Numbered from the stretch's first letter, positions 38,824-48,497 are shown. The stretch is DNA of 64,000 bases from Fidelibacterota bacterium (GCA_018650795.1 JABIFG010000282.1:35491-99490); one strand, 5' to 3'. Numbers and translations: made by a program. The notes: generated by a model not told the origin, from the sequence alone.

Positions 38824-39178
38824 GGCGAGCCAAAAGTTGGTTAATGGTGTGGAGTGTGGGCGAAGAGGATCGGCTGGCTCGGTGAAAAAGAAACAGATAT
38901 CCTCGGCCTGGAGCAAAATTCAGGAGTGAGTTCAAAACGAGCCCCTTGAAGAGCCGCCTGGTTTTGTTTCTTTCAACAGCGTTCCCCGCCTTGCGACGAA
39001 TTAAAAAACCCACTTCCATAATGTCTGTGGGTTTTGTGTACAAAGTTATTCCCCGTATGGTGTATCGACGACCACGCTTGAGGTAGGTATCGACACTGGA
39101 CCGGCTAATTTGTTTAACCGGAAACGGTGAGGCGTTTTCTTCCCTTGGCGCGGCGGCGGGCCAGTACTTTACGACCAT
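38816..39178 (-). CDS. rnpA: Ribonuclease P protein component, overlapping rpmH
   Basis: Protein subunit that helps the RNase P RNA process tRNA 5' ends. 120 residues with the RNA-binding helix [19 protein letters not shown] (about 66-84) and the start of the central cleft at [12 protein letters not shown]. The only usable in-frame start I find is the ATG at 39178, which lies inside rpmH, so the first 22 codons overlap the L34 gene out of frame. An N-terminal extension of about 20 residues results. A similar rpmH/rnpA overlap is known in Thermus. Confidence 0.88.
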   Translation of the reverse strand: MVVKYWPAAAPREENASPFPVKQISRSSVDTYLKRGRRYTIRGITLYTKPTDIMEVGFLIRRKAGNAVERNKTRRLFKGLVLNSLLNFAPGRGYLFLFHRASRSSSPTLHTINQLLARHE

Positions 39179-39254
39179 TTTTCGTTTTCATGCGAGCGCG
39201 GAAGCCGTGTTTGTTGCGACGTTTGCGCCGGCTGGGTTGATAGGTTCTTTTCAT
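39114..39254 (-). CDS. rpmH: 50S ribosomal protein L34
   Basis: 46 residues with the invariant N-terminus [20 protein letters not shown] and a strongly basic body ([20 protein letters not shown]). Start ATG 39254, stop TAA at 39116-39114. It is the first gene of the leftward rpmH-rnpA-yidD-yidC-mnmE-mnmG-mfd run. It shares 65 bases with the rnpA reading frame. Confidence 0.95.
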   Translation of the reverse strand: MKRTYQPSRRKRRNKHGFRARMKTKNGRKVLARRRAKGRKRLTVSG

Positions 39255-39619
39255 TGTAAATTATTACTCCAATAAATAACATGTTTTTTAAAAGCCGACC
39301 AATATAACAAAGAGACCAGCAAAATCAATTTTTCAAAGCATTTAAGTCAAGTTCTTTTAGAGTGAATATTGTTGACTAAAAAAGCTGGTTTTTATGCCCA
39401 AATTCATTTCTAAAGAGACACTAGAAATCAACACCCGCTACGAACAGAAGACCCAAGCAGATGATTAAACCACCAAGCCATAAGAATTCTTGAGCTTCTG
39501 CGTATCTCAGACAAAAATATATTTGCACTGGAAAATCACCGCTTATTTTAACAGCGGTTTTAGATTAAACCATAGCCATATAAATGTTGATAACTTGTTA
39601 ATATATCTTGGGGTGAGCT
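39255..39619. other. Divergent rpmH/dnaA intergenic region
   Basis: 365 AT-rich bases between leftward rpmH and rightward dnaA, the point where gene orientation diverges. It contains one near-consensus DnaA box (TGTTGATAA, 39585-39593) 27 bases before dnaA, and a hairpin ACCGCT ... AGCGGT followed by TTTTAG (about 39538-39562). Promoters for both operons must lie here, but I cannot place them with confidence. The single box may serve dnaA autoregulation or a dnaA-linked origin. Confidence 0.5.
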
Positions 39620-40972
39620 TTGGGCCACGAGCTTTGGGGTAATGTAAAGACTGTACTGGAAACAAGGGTAGCAAACCAAACCTTTCAGACCTGGTTTCAA
39701 CCAATGACACAACTGGCAGAAGACCAAGAGGTATTAACTCTCAAGGTTCCTAATCAGTTTTTCTATGACTGGATGAAATCCCATTATGGCGACATTATAT
39801 TAAGCACCCTGGCTGAGGTTAGTGGTAGACCCATGCGTGTTGAATACTCAATCGTGTTGGACGACAATGCAGACACTCCAATGCCAGAACCATTTTATGA
39901 ACCAGAAGCGCCAACCCTTAGAGCCCAGGGCTACGAAACAAACCTGAACGAGCAATTTACTTTTTCAAATTTTGTAGAAGGCCCCAACAACCAGTTTGCC
40001 AAAGCCGCCGCAGAAGCAGTGGTCAACTCCAACGACAATAATATGTATAACCCTCTCGTTATTTATGGCGGTGTTGGATTGGGTAAGACCCACCTGATAC
40101 ACGCCATCGGGAATGCCTATCACCAATTCAACCCCAACAAACGCGTCTTATACATTTCTTCTGAAAAATTCACCATGGATTTTATATCCGCGATTCGCGA
40201 AAATAAAGCGGGCCTATTCAGCCAGAGGTATCGTAAAACCGACCTACTTATTGTTGATGATGTGCAGTTCTTCAAAAAGAAGGAGCGCACCCAGGAAGAA
40301 TTCTTCCACACCTTTAATGATCTACACATGAACGGGAAACGCATCATCCTTTCCACAGACCGCCCGCCAGGCGAGATTGGTCTCCAAAAAAGACTCACCT
40401 CAAGATTTCTGGCTGGCCTTTCGGTAGACATTACCTCCCCGGACTTTGAAACGCGGGTGGCTATTCTACGGCAAAAGTCCGAAGAAAGCGGCATTGAAAT
40501 GCCTTATGATGTGATTGAATATCTTGCCACCAATATTGAAAGCAATATCCGCGAACTACAAGGCGCTCTGATTCGTTTGCTGGCCTATTCATCTCTGGCC
40601 AAAAGCGACATCAACCTGCATCTTGCTCATAAAGTCCTTATAGATCTCACCGGTAAAAGAGCTAAACCCATTGTGAGCATGGAAGACGTATTAAATAATT
40701 GTTCAGAATCTTTCGGTGTCAAAAAAGACGACATTTATGGTAAGGGACGCAAACAGGAAGTGGCTCTTGCCAGACAAGCCGCCATGTACCTCTCAAAAGA
40801 ACTCACCCACAATTCACTCAAATCCATCGGTCTGTTTTATGGCGGACGGGATCACTCTACGGTGATTCATGCCTGTAAGACCATTAGAGTTAAAATGGAA
40901 GAAGATGATATTTTTAATGCCGAGATTAAGGCGCTTTTGCGTCGTTTGTCCGGTCCCGCTATGCGAACATGA
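39620..40972 (+). CDS. dnaA: Chromosomal replication initiator protein DnaA
   Basis: 450 residues, TTG start preceded by GGGGTGAG. Domain I (about 1-80) has TFQTWFQPM, followed by a short linker. The AAA+ domain has Walker A GGVGLGKTHL (about 153-162), Walker B LLIVDDVQFF and the sensor region TDRPPGEI. The C-terminal DNA-binding domain IV carries the signature GGRDHSTVIHACK that reads the DnaA box. It is the first gene of the rightward run and divergent from rpmH. Confidence 0.97.
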   Translation: MGHELWGNVKTVLETRVANQTFQTWFQPMTQLAEDQEVLTLKVPNQFFYDWMKSHYGDIILSTLAEVSGRPMRVEYSIVLDDNADTPMPEPFYEPEAPTLRAQGYETNLNEQFTFSNFVEGPNNQFAKAAAEAVVNSNDNNMYNPLVIYGGVGLGKTHLIHAIGNAYHQFNPNKRVLYISSEKFTMDFISAIRENKAGLFSQRYRKTDLLIVDDVQFFKKKERTQEEFFHTFNDLHMNGKRIILSTDRPPGEIGLQKRLTSRFLAGLSVDITSPDFETRVAILRQKSEESGIEMPYDVIEYLATNIESNIRELQGALIRLLAYSSLAKSDINLHLAHKVLIDLTGKRAKPIVSMEDVLNNCSESFGVKKDDIYGKGRKQEVALARQAAMYLSKELTHNSLKSIGLFYGGRDHSTVIHACKTIRVKMEEDDIFNAEIKALLRRLSGPAMRT

Positions 40973-40993
40973 CCCAAACTAGGAGATAAACAC

Positions 40994-41455
40994 ATGTTAA
41001 GTGTTGGAGATAAAGCCCCAAAGTTCAAACTCAATGACCAGGACGGAAAAAGTGTCGAGCTGTCTGATTTTAACGGACAGAAACTGGTTATTTATTTTTA
41101 CCCTAAAGACCAGACTCCTGGTTGCATCAAGGAGGCTTGCAGTTTCCGCGATAATATAGAGGCCTACAAAAAACACAATATCGCCGTTCTCGGCGTTAGT
41201 ATTGACAGTGAGAAATCACATCAGAATTTTATCAGCAAACAGGAATTGAACTTTCCACTCTTGGCTGACGTTGAAAAGGAAATGGTCAACAGCTATGAAG
41301 TTTGGGGAGAGAAATCCATGTATGGACGCAAATATATGGGTACTTTCAGAAAAACATTTCTGATTAACGAAGCTGGATCCATTGATAAAATTTACGAGAA
41401 GGTCAAAGTGACCACACACGCCCAGGATGTTTTAGAAGACTGGGAGATCAGTTAA
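40994..41455 (+). CDS. bcp: Thioredoxin-dependent peroxiredoxin, Bcp/PrxQ type
   Basis: Reduces hydroperoxides. 153 residues with peroxidatic Cys in FYPKDQTPGCIKEACSFRD (about residue 46) and the resolving Cys five residues on, the atypical two-Cys arrangement. The conserved active-site Pro-Thr-Cys context is intact. An AGGAG-type ribosome site precedes ATG 40994. It lies 21 bases after dnaA on the same strand. Confidence 0.93.
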   Translation: MLSVGDKAPKFKLNDQDGKSVELSDFNGQKLVIYFYPKDQTPGCIKEACSFRDNIEAYKKHNIAVLGVSIDSEKSHQNFISKQELNFPLLADVEKEMVNSYEVWGEKSMYGRKYMGTFRKTFLINEAGSIDKIYEKVKVTTHAQDVLEDWEIS

Positions 41456-41461
41456 GCCGAC

Positions 41462-42430
41462 ATGACAATTTCTGCCAGAATCTTTACGCCACCTGATACA
41501 CCTGCCTGGGAAAGCTTTGTTGTCACAGCCAACAACGGCACCATGTTTCACGAACGTAAATTCCTGGGTTATCACCCCTCCGGTCGCTTCAAAGACCACA
41601 GCTTAATCCTCGAAAAAGGTGGAAAACTAAAAGCCATTTTTCCTGCTGCTGAAATTCAGACAGATGCAGGCAAGTCTCTGGTGAGTCACCAAGGCTCTTC
41701 TTACGGCGGAATTATCGTTCAACAGAATCTGAGTTTTCGGGAGAGCTATGATTTTGTAGAAGCAATTTGCGAACACAGCAAACAAGCTGGCTTTAATAGA
41801 ATCCAAATGACTTTACCCCCGTCGATTTATCAACATACTGTAAGCAACTATCTCGACTTTGCCCTTATTAAACATGGTTTTAGTTATAAAAAACGTGATG
41901 TCTCATCCATGCTCACGATCGAGTCTTCTCCGGAAAAAAACCTGGAAAGATTTGCAGCCTCCCACAGAACGGCTGTGCGTAAGGCCGTCAAGGAGGGTGT
42001 TAGCATCCGGGAATCAGGTGATTGGGCGGACTTTTACGCTCTACTCAAAGAAAACCTGAAAATTCGGCACAACGTCCAGCCGACCCACACCCTGGAAGAG
42101 CTGCTGCAACTCAAGGAAATGTATCCAGACCGTATCAGACTTTTTGGCGCTTACTGGGAGGAGAAGCTCATCGCCGGCGTAGTGAATTTTTCTGTAAACA
42201 ATGATGTGGTGCTGGCTTTTTATATCAGCCATATCGAAGACTACCAACACCTGAGGGCCGTGAATCTCTTGTTTTACGAAATCATCACCTGGTGTCATCA
42301 GAATGCATTCAAATATTTAGACTTTGGCATTTTTACAGTAAACATGGAACCCAATTTCGGACTGGGTAGATTTAAAGAAAATTTCGGTGCCAGCGGCGTA
42401 TTTCGTGATACCTTTGAGCTTAATTTCTGA
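41462..42430 (+). CDS. FemAB/GNAT-like aminoacyl- or acetyltransferase
   Basis: 322 residues with a tandem GNAT architecture. The N-terminal half contains LVSHQGSSYGGIIV, usual for FemAB-related proteins. The C-terminal half (about 155-310) contains HRTAVRKAVKEGVSI and a HLRAVNLLFYEIITWCHQNA acyl-CoA-like segment. Members transfer amino acids or acyl groups to peptidoglycan precursors or polysaccharides. It heads the glycan gene cluster that follows, so a role in surface polymer modification is likely. Confidence 0.75.
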   Translation: MTISARIFTPPDTPAWESFVVTANNGTMFHERKFLGYHPSGRFKDHSLILEKGGKLKAIFPAAEIQTDAGKSLVSHQGSSYGGIIVQQNLSFRESYDFVEAICEHSKQAGFNRIQMTLPPSIYQHTVSNYLDFALIKHGFSYKKRDVSSMLTIESSPEKNLERFAASHRTAVRKAVKEGVSIRESGDWADFYALLKENLKIRHNVQPTHTLEELLQLKEMYPDRIRLFGAYWEEKLIAGVVNFSVNNDVVLAFYISHIEDYQHLRAVNLLFYEIITWCHQNAFKYLDFGIFTVNMEPNFGLGRFKENFGASGVFRDTFELNF

Positions 42431-42449
42431 TTGAATCAGGGAGGACGAG

Positions 42450-44048
42450 CTGGCCATAAAACCATTCACCCGAAAACAACACTATCTCGTGTTGTTTGTA
42501 CTGCTTCTCATAACGGTAGTCCCACGGCTTCAATTTCAAGGCCCCTATCTCTACAACGGAGATCCAGTCGCCTATTTCTCTGGCGCTGAAAGCCTGCTGG
42601 AGGATGGAAACTATCTAATCGACGGTAAAACACCGATCTGGCCCATTGGTACCAGCTTGACTCTGATACCCTTTATGCAGTTAAGCAAAGCGATGGGTGG
42701 CCCTGCTGAATCAGGAGCATTCTGGCACGGGATGTTCTTTATTTTTATGGCCGTAGCATTCACCTACTTGTTGGGTAAAAGAATCTTTAATCCAGCCACA
42801 GGGATTATCGCCGCCATTTTTCTTTCGTTGGCCGAAAGTCCCTTTATACATAGCATTAATTCTGCCTCTGACCCAGGCTCGCTGGCTATGCTGCTCGGTG
42901 CGATATACCTCATGTTATTATTTCTGGACACACAGAGTCCCCGCGATCTGTTTCTATCTTTCTTTATGTTGGGACTGGCATTTGTGTTTCGCTGGAACTA
43001 CGTTTTCTTCTTACCCCTGTTTCTAATCTTTCTCGTAGGTGATCGTCGCATATGGGCTTTTCATCTTTATCCCTCTTTCTGGCTATTGGGATTCTTTGGG
43101 TTTTTAGCCGGTATTTTTATTCAACTGATCACCAATTACTCCCATTTTGGAAATCCATTTAAGATTGGCTATGGCCAGCTGGATTACAGCGAACAATTTG
43201 TATTTAACGGCTTTGTCTATATAAAAAACATGTTCCGAATTATGTATCGCATGTTGTTTACCTGGGATTTTTTCTCGCCCCTGCTGGCCATGTTTGGTGT
43301 ACTTGCAATTATTGAATTATGGAAGGAACGACGCCGGGATGTGTTCTGGCTGATCATGCCCTGGGTTGCTCTTGGCTCCCTTTCAGTAATCTATTTTGGA
43401 GTGAAACCGCGCTTACTTATGCCCATCATGCCAGCCATGTTCCTGATTGGTGCCGAGGGTATTGTCCGCGCCTTTTACTCCTTGAGGAAATCACCGTCAC
43501 TAAGTGGTGTTTCCCCCAGGCTAACGGCAGCGGTCTTTATGCTGATGGGAATTATTCTTTTCTCACCCATGTTTGTCCGCACGCTACTTCACTCCCACGG
43601 ACACTTTCAGGATAAGGTTGTGATGCAGCAGGCTTTTCGCTGGGCGGGTGATAATATGTCGAATCCTGAAGGCAGGATTATCACACAACCCTATTATGCC
43701 GGGCAAAACCCGGACTGGCTCAGAGCTGGTTGGGACGTATGGGCCTCAAAGCGCTATTCCAAACGTAATATTAAGTCGCTGGAATTCCCCGAGACCTGGG
43801 CAACAGGTGATGATTGGGCGGTAGTGAATCGGTTCTGGTTTGAGGGCAGCAGTGTGCGTTTTGAAAACTCCAGAGAAATGGCCACTCGCTTCGATTCCTT
43901 GTGCGCGGTCCGAAATTATGAGTTAAAAAAGACCTTCGAAGCTGAGTCAGAACCTCTTCTTTTAAAGAAGCTCAACATGTTGACCTATTACCCGGTTGAT
44001 TTTCTTGAGTATCGTCCCCTCTTTGAAGTTTGGGGTCCCGTAGAATGA
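42450..44048 (+). CDS. GT-C type glycosyltransferase (PMT/GT39-like), probable CTG start
   Basis: A polytopic transferase using a lipid-linked sugar donor. About 10-12 membrane helices; the first loop has YLYNGDPVAYFSGAESLL with the acidic residue typical of GT-C enzymes; a soluble C-terminal domain ends the protein. The first standard start is GTG 42489 with no ribosome site. An excellent AGGGAGGAC (42438-42446) lies just ahead of an in-frame CTG at 42450, which would add LAIKPFTRKQHYL, a plausible cytoplasmic tail. The start is therefore uncertain. The stop overlaps the flippase start (ATGA). Confidence 0.75.
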   Translation: MAIKPFTRKQHYLVLFVLLLITVVPRLQFQGPYLYNGDPVAYFSGAESLLEDGNYLIDGKTPIWPIGTSLTLIPFMQLSKAMGGPAESGAFWHGMFFIFMAVAFTYLLGKRIFNPATGIIAAIFLSLAESPFIHSINSASDPGSLAMLLGAIYLMLLFLDTQSPRDLFLSFFMLGLAFVFRWNYVFFLPLFLIFLVGDRRIWAFHLYPSFWLLGFFGFLAGIFIQLITNYSHFGNPFKIGYGQLDYSEQFVFNGFVYIKNMFRIMYRMLFTWDFFSPLLAMFGVLAIIELWKERRRDVFWLIMPWVALGSLSVIYFGVKPRLLMPIMPAMFLIGAEGIVRAFYSLRKSPSLSGVSPRLTAAVFMLMGIILFSPMFVRTLLHSHGHFQDKVVMQQAFRWAGDNMSNPEGRIITQPYYAGQNPDWLRAGWDVWASKRYSKRNIKSLEFPETWATGDDWAVVNRFWFEGSSVRFENSREMATRFDSLCAVRNYELKKTFEAESEPLLLKKLNMLTYYPVDFLEYRPLFEVWGPVE

Positions 44049-45520
44049 GTTCCGTGGGTGCTAACATAAAGAAAATGGCCAGTAATACCCTGGTTTACGG
44101 TCTTGGCAATATTTTCAACCGAGCCATCACCTTCTTACTGCTACCCCTCTACATCAACATGATGACTCCGGTGGAATATGGAGCCCTCAATTTGATCTAT
44201 CCTTTCCTGGCGTTGATGAATGTGGTTTACATGTATGGTCTTGATGCTGCCTTCATGCGCTTTTTTATCCCCGAGAAAGACCAGGCACGCCGACAGGAAA
44301 TTTTCAGCATCGTCTACCTGAGCATCCTGGTAACCACGGGGATTATTACAGCCGGTCTTTTCCTGTCAGAAGCCTCTCTTTCCAGCTTGCTACTGGGAGA
44401 CGATCCCGCCACCAGCGTCTTTGCTCTGGCCTTTATCATTCTCATGATCGACGGCCTGTCCTTCATGCCAGTGTTGTATTATCGAAGCATTCAAAAACCA
44501 CTGCGTTATGTGAGCATCATATTTTCCGAGGTTGTTATCAATCTGGGTCTCAATGTTTTATTGGTAGGGTTCTGGGGTTGGGGTCTTAAGGGGGTGCTGG
44601 TCGCGAATATCTCCAGCTCACTTGTAAAATTGATCGTTGCTTCACCAGCCATTTTTCAAAATCTATCCTTCACCTGGAATACTCGCTTATGGAAAGACCT
44701 TCTGAGGTTTGGCCTGCCCACCGTTCCAGCCGTGCTTTTTGCCATGGTTGTTGCTCTGGGAGACCGCTTTCTGATTAAATATTTCTTTGATCAAGCCACC
44801 GTGGGTATTTATAGCGCAGGCTATAAAATAGGTATGATCATGGCCTTGATGGTTACGGCCTTCCGTTTTGCATGGCACCCCTTCTTTCTTTCTCTGGCTG
44901 ACCAGGAAAATGCACGCGAAACCTTTGCCAGAATACTGACCCTTTTCCTGATTGTGGGCTCCTTTGTCTTTCTGTTAGTATCTCTATTAGCCCCACCAGT
45001 GTTAACCATGGATTTCAACGGAAAAGCTATTATAACACCTGAATATGCCGAGGGTCTCAGAATCGTTCCTTTGATCCTGTTGGCCTATCTCTTTCAGGGT
45101 GTCTATGTGAATCTGGTTGTAGGCATGTATCTCAAAAAGAAAACCTATCTGGCTCCCCTGTTTACGGGAACAGGAATGGTGATCAATTTGTCCACCAACC
45201 TGATCCTCATGGGCGTTTTGGATTTTGGTTTTATAGCAGCTGGAATCGCAGCACTTGCTTCATATATAGGACAATCATTCCTGTTGTGGTTTGTTTCAAG
45301 ACGCTTTTACCCCATACCCTATGAGGGCACGAAAATGATTAAACTGGCTCTCCTGGTGGCTGTTCTGTTCTTTTTGCCACAGCTCATTCCTGGCCAGGCC
45401 CTGCTTATCTCATTCGTGGTTGTGCTGGCATACTTTCCCCTGCTACCTGCAGTAGGTGTTTTAAGCATGACGCAGATAAAAACGGCTGCCCGCCAGTTGA
45501 TATCCAGGAAGTCAGGTTGA
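44045..45520 (+). CDS. Polysaccharide flippase, Wzx/MATE-like
   Basis: Moves lipid-linked repeat units across the inner membrane. ATG 44045 gives 491 residues and overlaps the preceding stop by four bases; the frame is open to 44030. About 14 membrane helices, starting MASNTLVYGLGNIFNRAITF and including the TPVEYGALNLIYPFLALMNV segment typical of the polysaccharide biosynthesis family. It sits between the GT-C enzyme and three soluble glycosyltransferases, consistent with an exported glycan. Confidence 0.88.
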   Translation: MSSVGANIKKMASNTLVYGLGNIFNRAITFLLLPLYINMMTPVEYGALNLIYPFLALMNVVYMYGLDAAFMRFFIPEKDQARRQEIFSIVYLSILVTTGIITAGLFLSEASLSSLLLGDDPATSVFALAFIILMIDGLSFMPVLYYRSIQKPLRYVSIIFSEVVINLGLNVLLVGFWGWGLKGVLVANISSSLVKLIVASPAIFQNLSFTWNTRLWKDLLRFGLPTVPAVLFAMVVALGDRFLIKYFFDQATVGIYSAGYKIGMIMALMVTAFRFAWHPFFLSLADQENARETFARILTLFLIVGSFVFLLVSLLAPPVLTMDFNGKAIITPEYAEGLRIVPLILLAYLFQGVYVNLVVGMYLKKKTYLAPLFTGTGMVINLSTNLILMGVLDFGFIAAGIAALASYIGQSFLLWFVSRRFYPIPYEGTKMIKLALLVAVLFFLPQLIPGQALLISFVVVLAYFPLLPAVGVLSMTQIKTAARQLISRKSG

Positions 45521-45523
45521 CCT

Positions 45524-46408
45524 ATGCCCGCCTGTGATCTTTCCATTGTTCTGCCTGTAAATAGCAATCAAGAAAACCTGGATAGAATTCTGCTTGAACT
45601 GTCAGCCAACTCCCCGGATGTGAGTTGGGAGGTTATTGTCGTTGATGATGGCTCTTCTATAGCACTACAACTATCGGACACAAGCCCGGATCATTGGAAT
45701 ATATATCGAAACGAAAACAGACAGGGCGCGGCGGTTGCCAGAAATATTGGCGTCAAGCATGCCCGGGGCGAATTCATCATCCTGCTCTCAGTTTTTCTAA
45801 AAATCCCTGACACATATATCGATCAGCTCAGGGCGTTTATCAAGAATCACCACTTTGACATAGCTCAACATCTCGTGGAAAAGTCACCAAACGCCCAGGC
45901 TGATTACTTTCAGGTTTTTCTGGCAGGTCAAAAAGGGCGAGTCTCACGAGTAGGGAAAAATCTTCCTGTAAAAAACACCCAGTTTGGGGCTGCCATTTTT
46001 AAAAAAGAGATGTTTGTGGAAGTCGGTGGTTTTGATGAAACCATGAACCATTACGGCGGTCATGAACTAGACCTGGCCTACCGTCTTGACCAAAAGGGGT
46101 ATTCTACCAGGGTGCTCATTGAAGACTTGTCTCTGGAGCGAGTCAAGCTGGAAACCCACTCCAGCGTTAGCTCCAGACTTCAGGAATATGGACGTATTGG
46201 TCTTCCTGCTCTATTGAAGAAACACCCCGAGCTGAAAAAGACAATTTTGCTTTACCCCCAGCTCTGGTATTTATTAAAAATCTTTGGAATTTCCAAAGGA
46301 CTGGAAAACAGGCTCAATAAGCGCATCGAGCAAAATGTTAAGTTAAGCAAAAGACAGTATCGACTCTATCTACACCTTCTGGTGAGGAACGCATGGGACG
46401 CCCGCTAA
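45524..46408 (+). CDS. Family 2 glycosyltransferase
   Basis: 294 residues. GT-A fold with LSIVLPVNSNQENLDRILLE at the N-terminus, EVIVVDDGSS (about 36-45) for nucleotide binding, and a later HELDLAYRLDQKGYST segment (about 180-195) with the acid/base region. An unusual point is that the expected DxD position reads LLSVFLKIP rather than a DDD/DxD motif. It starts three bases after the flippase stop and overlaps the next gene by 16 bases. Confidence 0.85.
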   Translation: MPACDLSIVLPVNSNQENLDRILLELSANSPDVSWEVIVVDDGSSIALQLSDTSPDHWNIYRNENRQGAAVARNIGVKHARGEFIILLSVFLKIPDTYIDQLRAFIKNHHFDIAQHLVEKSPNAQADYFQVFLAGQKGRVSRVGKNLPVKNTQFGAAIFKKEMFVEVGGFDETMNHYGGHELDLAYRLDQKGYSTRVLIEDLSLERVKLETHSSVSSRLQEYGRIGLPALLKKHPELKKTILLYPQLWYLLKIFGISKGLENRLNKRIEQNVKLSKRQYRLYLHLLVRNAWDAR

Positions 46409-47502
46409 AAATACTCTACCTGCGATCTGAAAACACTTCAGGTACGCTTCAGCTCTTTGTGGAGGGCCACCGGAGGTTGGGGAATCAAGCCAATTTCGTG
46501 ACCCTTTTTCCCACAGCAGAAGGTTTTCCTGAAGACATTTGTTTGGACCTGCCCCTGTTACCCAAAACCGACAGCTTTAAAAAGGCCAAAAGCTATTTGA
46601 CCGACGAAAGCAAGCTGTATGAAGACGCTGAGGGATACCCGCCTGAGTGGAAGCCGTCTTTCCAGAGAGCCCTTTTTTTTACGATGCGAGACCAGCTCTG
46701 GAAACCCATCCTGAAGAAATATTTTAAAAAGTACAACCTTCTGGACTACGATATCTATCACCTGGAAGGTGGCCATGGATTTCTGAGAACCTCAGCCTGG
46801 CCTTTCGATGAGCTAAAAAAACAAGGCAAACATATTATAGCCAACTACCACGGTGTAGATATGCGCACCCGGGGTGTGTTTCCCTGGATCGATAAGCTGG
46901 TCGATATCAATACCTCAAGCGAATTGGATCTATTAGAAAAACACCCCAATATGGAATATGTGTTTTTACCTTTTGAGGTGAACAAACACAGCACACGATT
47001 TGAGCTAAACGTACCCTTGAAAATTTGTCATGCCACCCGTGATCGTTACTGGAAGGGTTCAGATGTCATTATTGAGGCTTGCAAAAAACTGGAAAAGAGT
47101 CATGGTGTGGAGTTTGTGCTAATTGAGAATGAGCCTCATGATATCACCCTCCAGAAGAAAGCAGAATGCGACATTTATATCGATCAGGTTGCCAACCTGG
47201 GTGGCTGGGGCTATGGCATGAATTCCGTTGAAGCCTTTTCAATGGGCCTGGCATGTTGCACCAACCTTATACCAGCATATGAGACCTTCCTGGGAGAGCA
47301 TCCTTTTGTGAATGTCCACAAGGAGTCGCTCTACGAGGATCTAGTGAAACTAATCTCAAACAAAGAGTTGATTATTCAAAAGAAAATGGCTGGTAGAAAG
47401 TGGGTAGAAAAAACCCATAGTATTGAAGCTGTCATGCGTTCGGTTTATGAGATTTACCATAAGCAAGGCTGGATAAGGGAGTTGCCCCGTGATCTGGCCT
47501 AA
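46393..47502 (+). CDS. GT4-like (GT-B fold) glycosyltransferase
   Basis: 369 residues. The N-terminal domain begins RPLKILYLRSENTSGTLQLF; the C-terminal Rossmann-like half contains ATRDRYWKGSDVIIEACKKL and the sugar-nucleotide site around WGYGMNSVEAFSMGLACCTN (about 275-295), as in group 1 transferases that retain configuration. It overlaps the flanking genes by 16 and 14 bases, so all are translationally coupled. Confidence 0.8.
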   Translation: MGRPLKILYLRSENTSGTLQLFVEGHRRLGNQANFVTLFPTAEGFPEDICLDLPLLPKTDSFKKAKSYLTDESKLYEDAEGYPPEWKPSFQRALFFTMRDQLWKPILKKYFKKYNLLDYDIYHLEGGHGFLRTSAWPFDELKKQGKHIIANYHGVDMRTRGVFPWIDKLVDINTSSELDLLEKHPNMEYVFLPFEVNKHSTRFELNVPLKICHATRDRYWKGSDVIIEACKKLEKSHGVEFVLIENEPHDITLQKKAECDIYIDQVANLGGWGYGMNSVEAFSMGLACCTNLIPAYETFLGEHPFVNVHKESLYEDLVKLISNKELIIQKKMAGRKWVEKTHSIEAVMRSVYEIYHKQGWIRELPRDLA

Positions 47503-48445
47503 GCTAAGCATTGTCATTTTTGCCAACGCGGATCCTGGTGCCTGCATGCGAATATTAACGGGGTGTGAGCGTCTCCAACATGAGAACCTAGAGCTTGAAG
47601 TTGTTATGGTTTTACAGGGCTTAACCAAAAAAGTTGAAGCTGTCCTAAAGGATTATCAGTTTTCCTTTGATTTGAACTTTATTTCGGCAGACGAAACCAC
47701 AAATCGTGCGAAGGGCCGCAATCTTGGTGTACATGCCGCAAAAAACGAAATCATTCTTTTTCTGGAGAGTGTACTGGAGGTTACCCCCGACCTCTTGTAC
47801 CGACACCTCGAAGCGTATAAGACCGAATCAATAGCAGCTGTTATGGGTGAAATCTATCTGCCGGCATTTGTAAAAAAGAACCGCTGGTTCCGCTTCCTAG
47901 ATAGTGATTATCGAAGCACGCGTCGTTGGGCCGCCAGAACGGGATCACAATCATCACCCCCGCTGAGATATGTAAATACGGCAAATTTTTCTATTCGAAA
48001 AAAGGCGTTCGAGGCCTTTGGCGGTTATGCCGAGCATATATATCACTATGAAGCTGAAGATATCGATTTAGCACACCGCATAAGTGCTCAAACACAAAAC
48101 CAGATTCATTATGAGCCGGAAGCCATTGCTTATTGTTTACACAACTCATTGCGGAATAGTTTAGCACTGAAGTACGAGTTTGGAAAAGAGGGTATTCCTA
48201 AGCTATTGGAGGCTTACCCTGAGCTCTATCCGGTTTTGCCAAGTCGGTTTGTAAAAATGACTGGATTCCCCGACGTGTCGCCATTTTACAGGGGTTTTAT
48301 GAATCTTCTTTTTATCACGCCTGTCTTTTTTCTGGCCAGGGGTGTTCGATTGTTTAGCCCAGAGTTTATCTCTTTTCGGATGATGCGCTATATGCTACAG
48401 GCGGAGAGTGTCAGGGGTCTAAAGGAAGCCAAAAAACTCAGCTGA
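47489..48445 (+). CDS. Family 2 glycosyltransferase
   Basis: 318 residues, GT-A type. An N-terminal KLSIVIFANADPGACMRILT segment, RAKGRNLGVHAAKNEIILFLES (about 71-92) in the acceptor/donor region, and EAEDIDLAHRISAQTQNQIH (about 195-215) are the family landmarks. It is the last gene of the rightward glycan cluster. A short stem TGACAC ... GTGTCA follows at about 48455-48480 without a T-run. Confidence 0.83.
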   Translation: MIWPKLSIVIFANADPGACMRILTGCERLQHENLELEVVMVLQGLTKKVEAVLKDYQFSFDLNFISADETTNRAKGRNLGVHAAKNEIILFLESVLEVTPDLLYRHLEAYKTESIAAVMGEIYLPAFVKKNRWFRFLDSDYRSTRRWAARTGSQSSPPLRYVNTANFSIRKKAFEAFGGYAEHIYHYEAEDIDLAHRISAQTQNQIHYEPEAIAYCLHNSLRNSLALKYEFGKEGIPKLLEAYPELYPVLPSRFVKMTGFPDVSPFYRGFMNLLFITPVFFLARGVRLFSPEFISFRMMRYMLQAESVRGLKEAKKLS

Positions 48446-48497
48446 AAGAGGCAAGCTGACACCCCTTTCATTGTGTCAACCCCAGTCTAAGCTCCAG

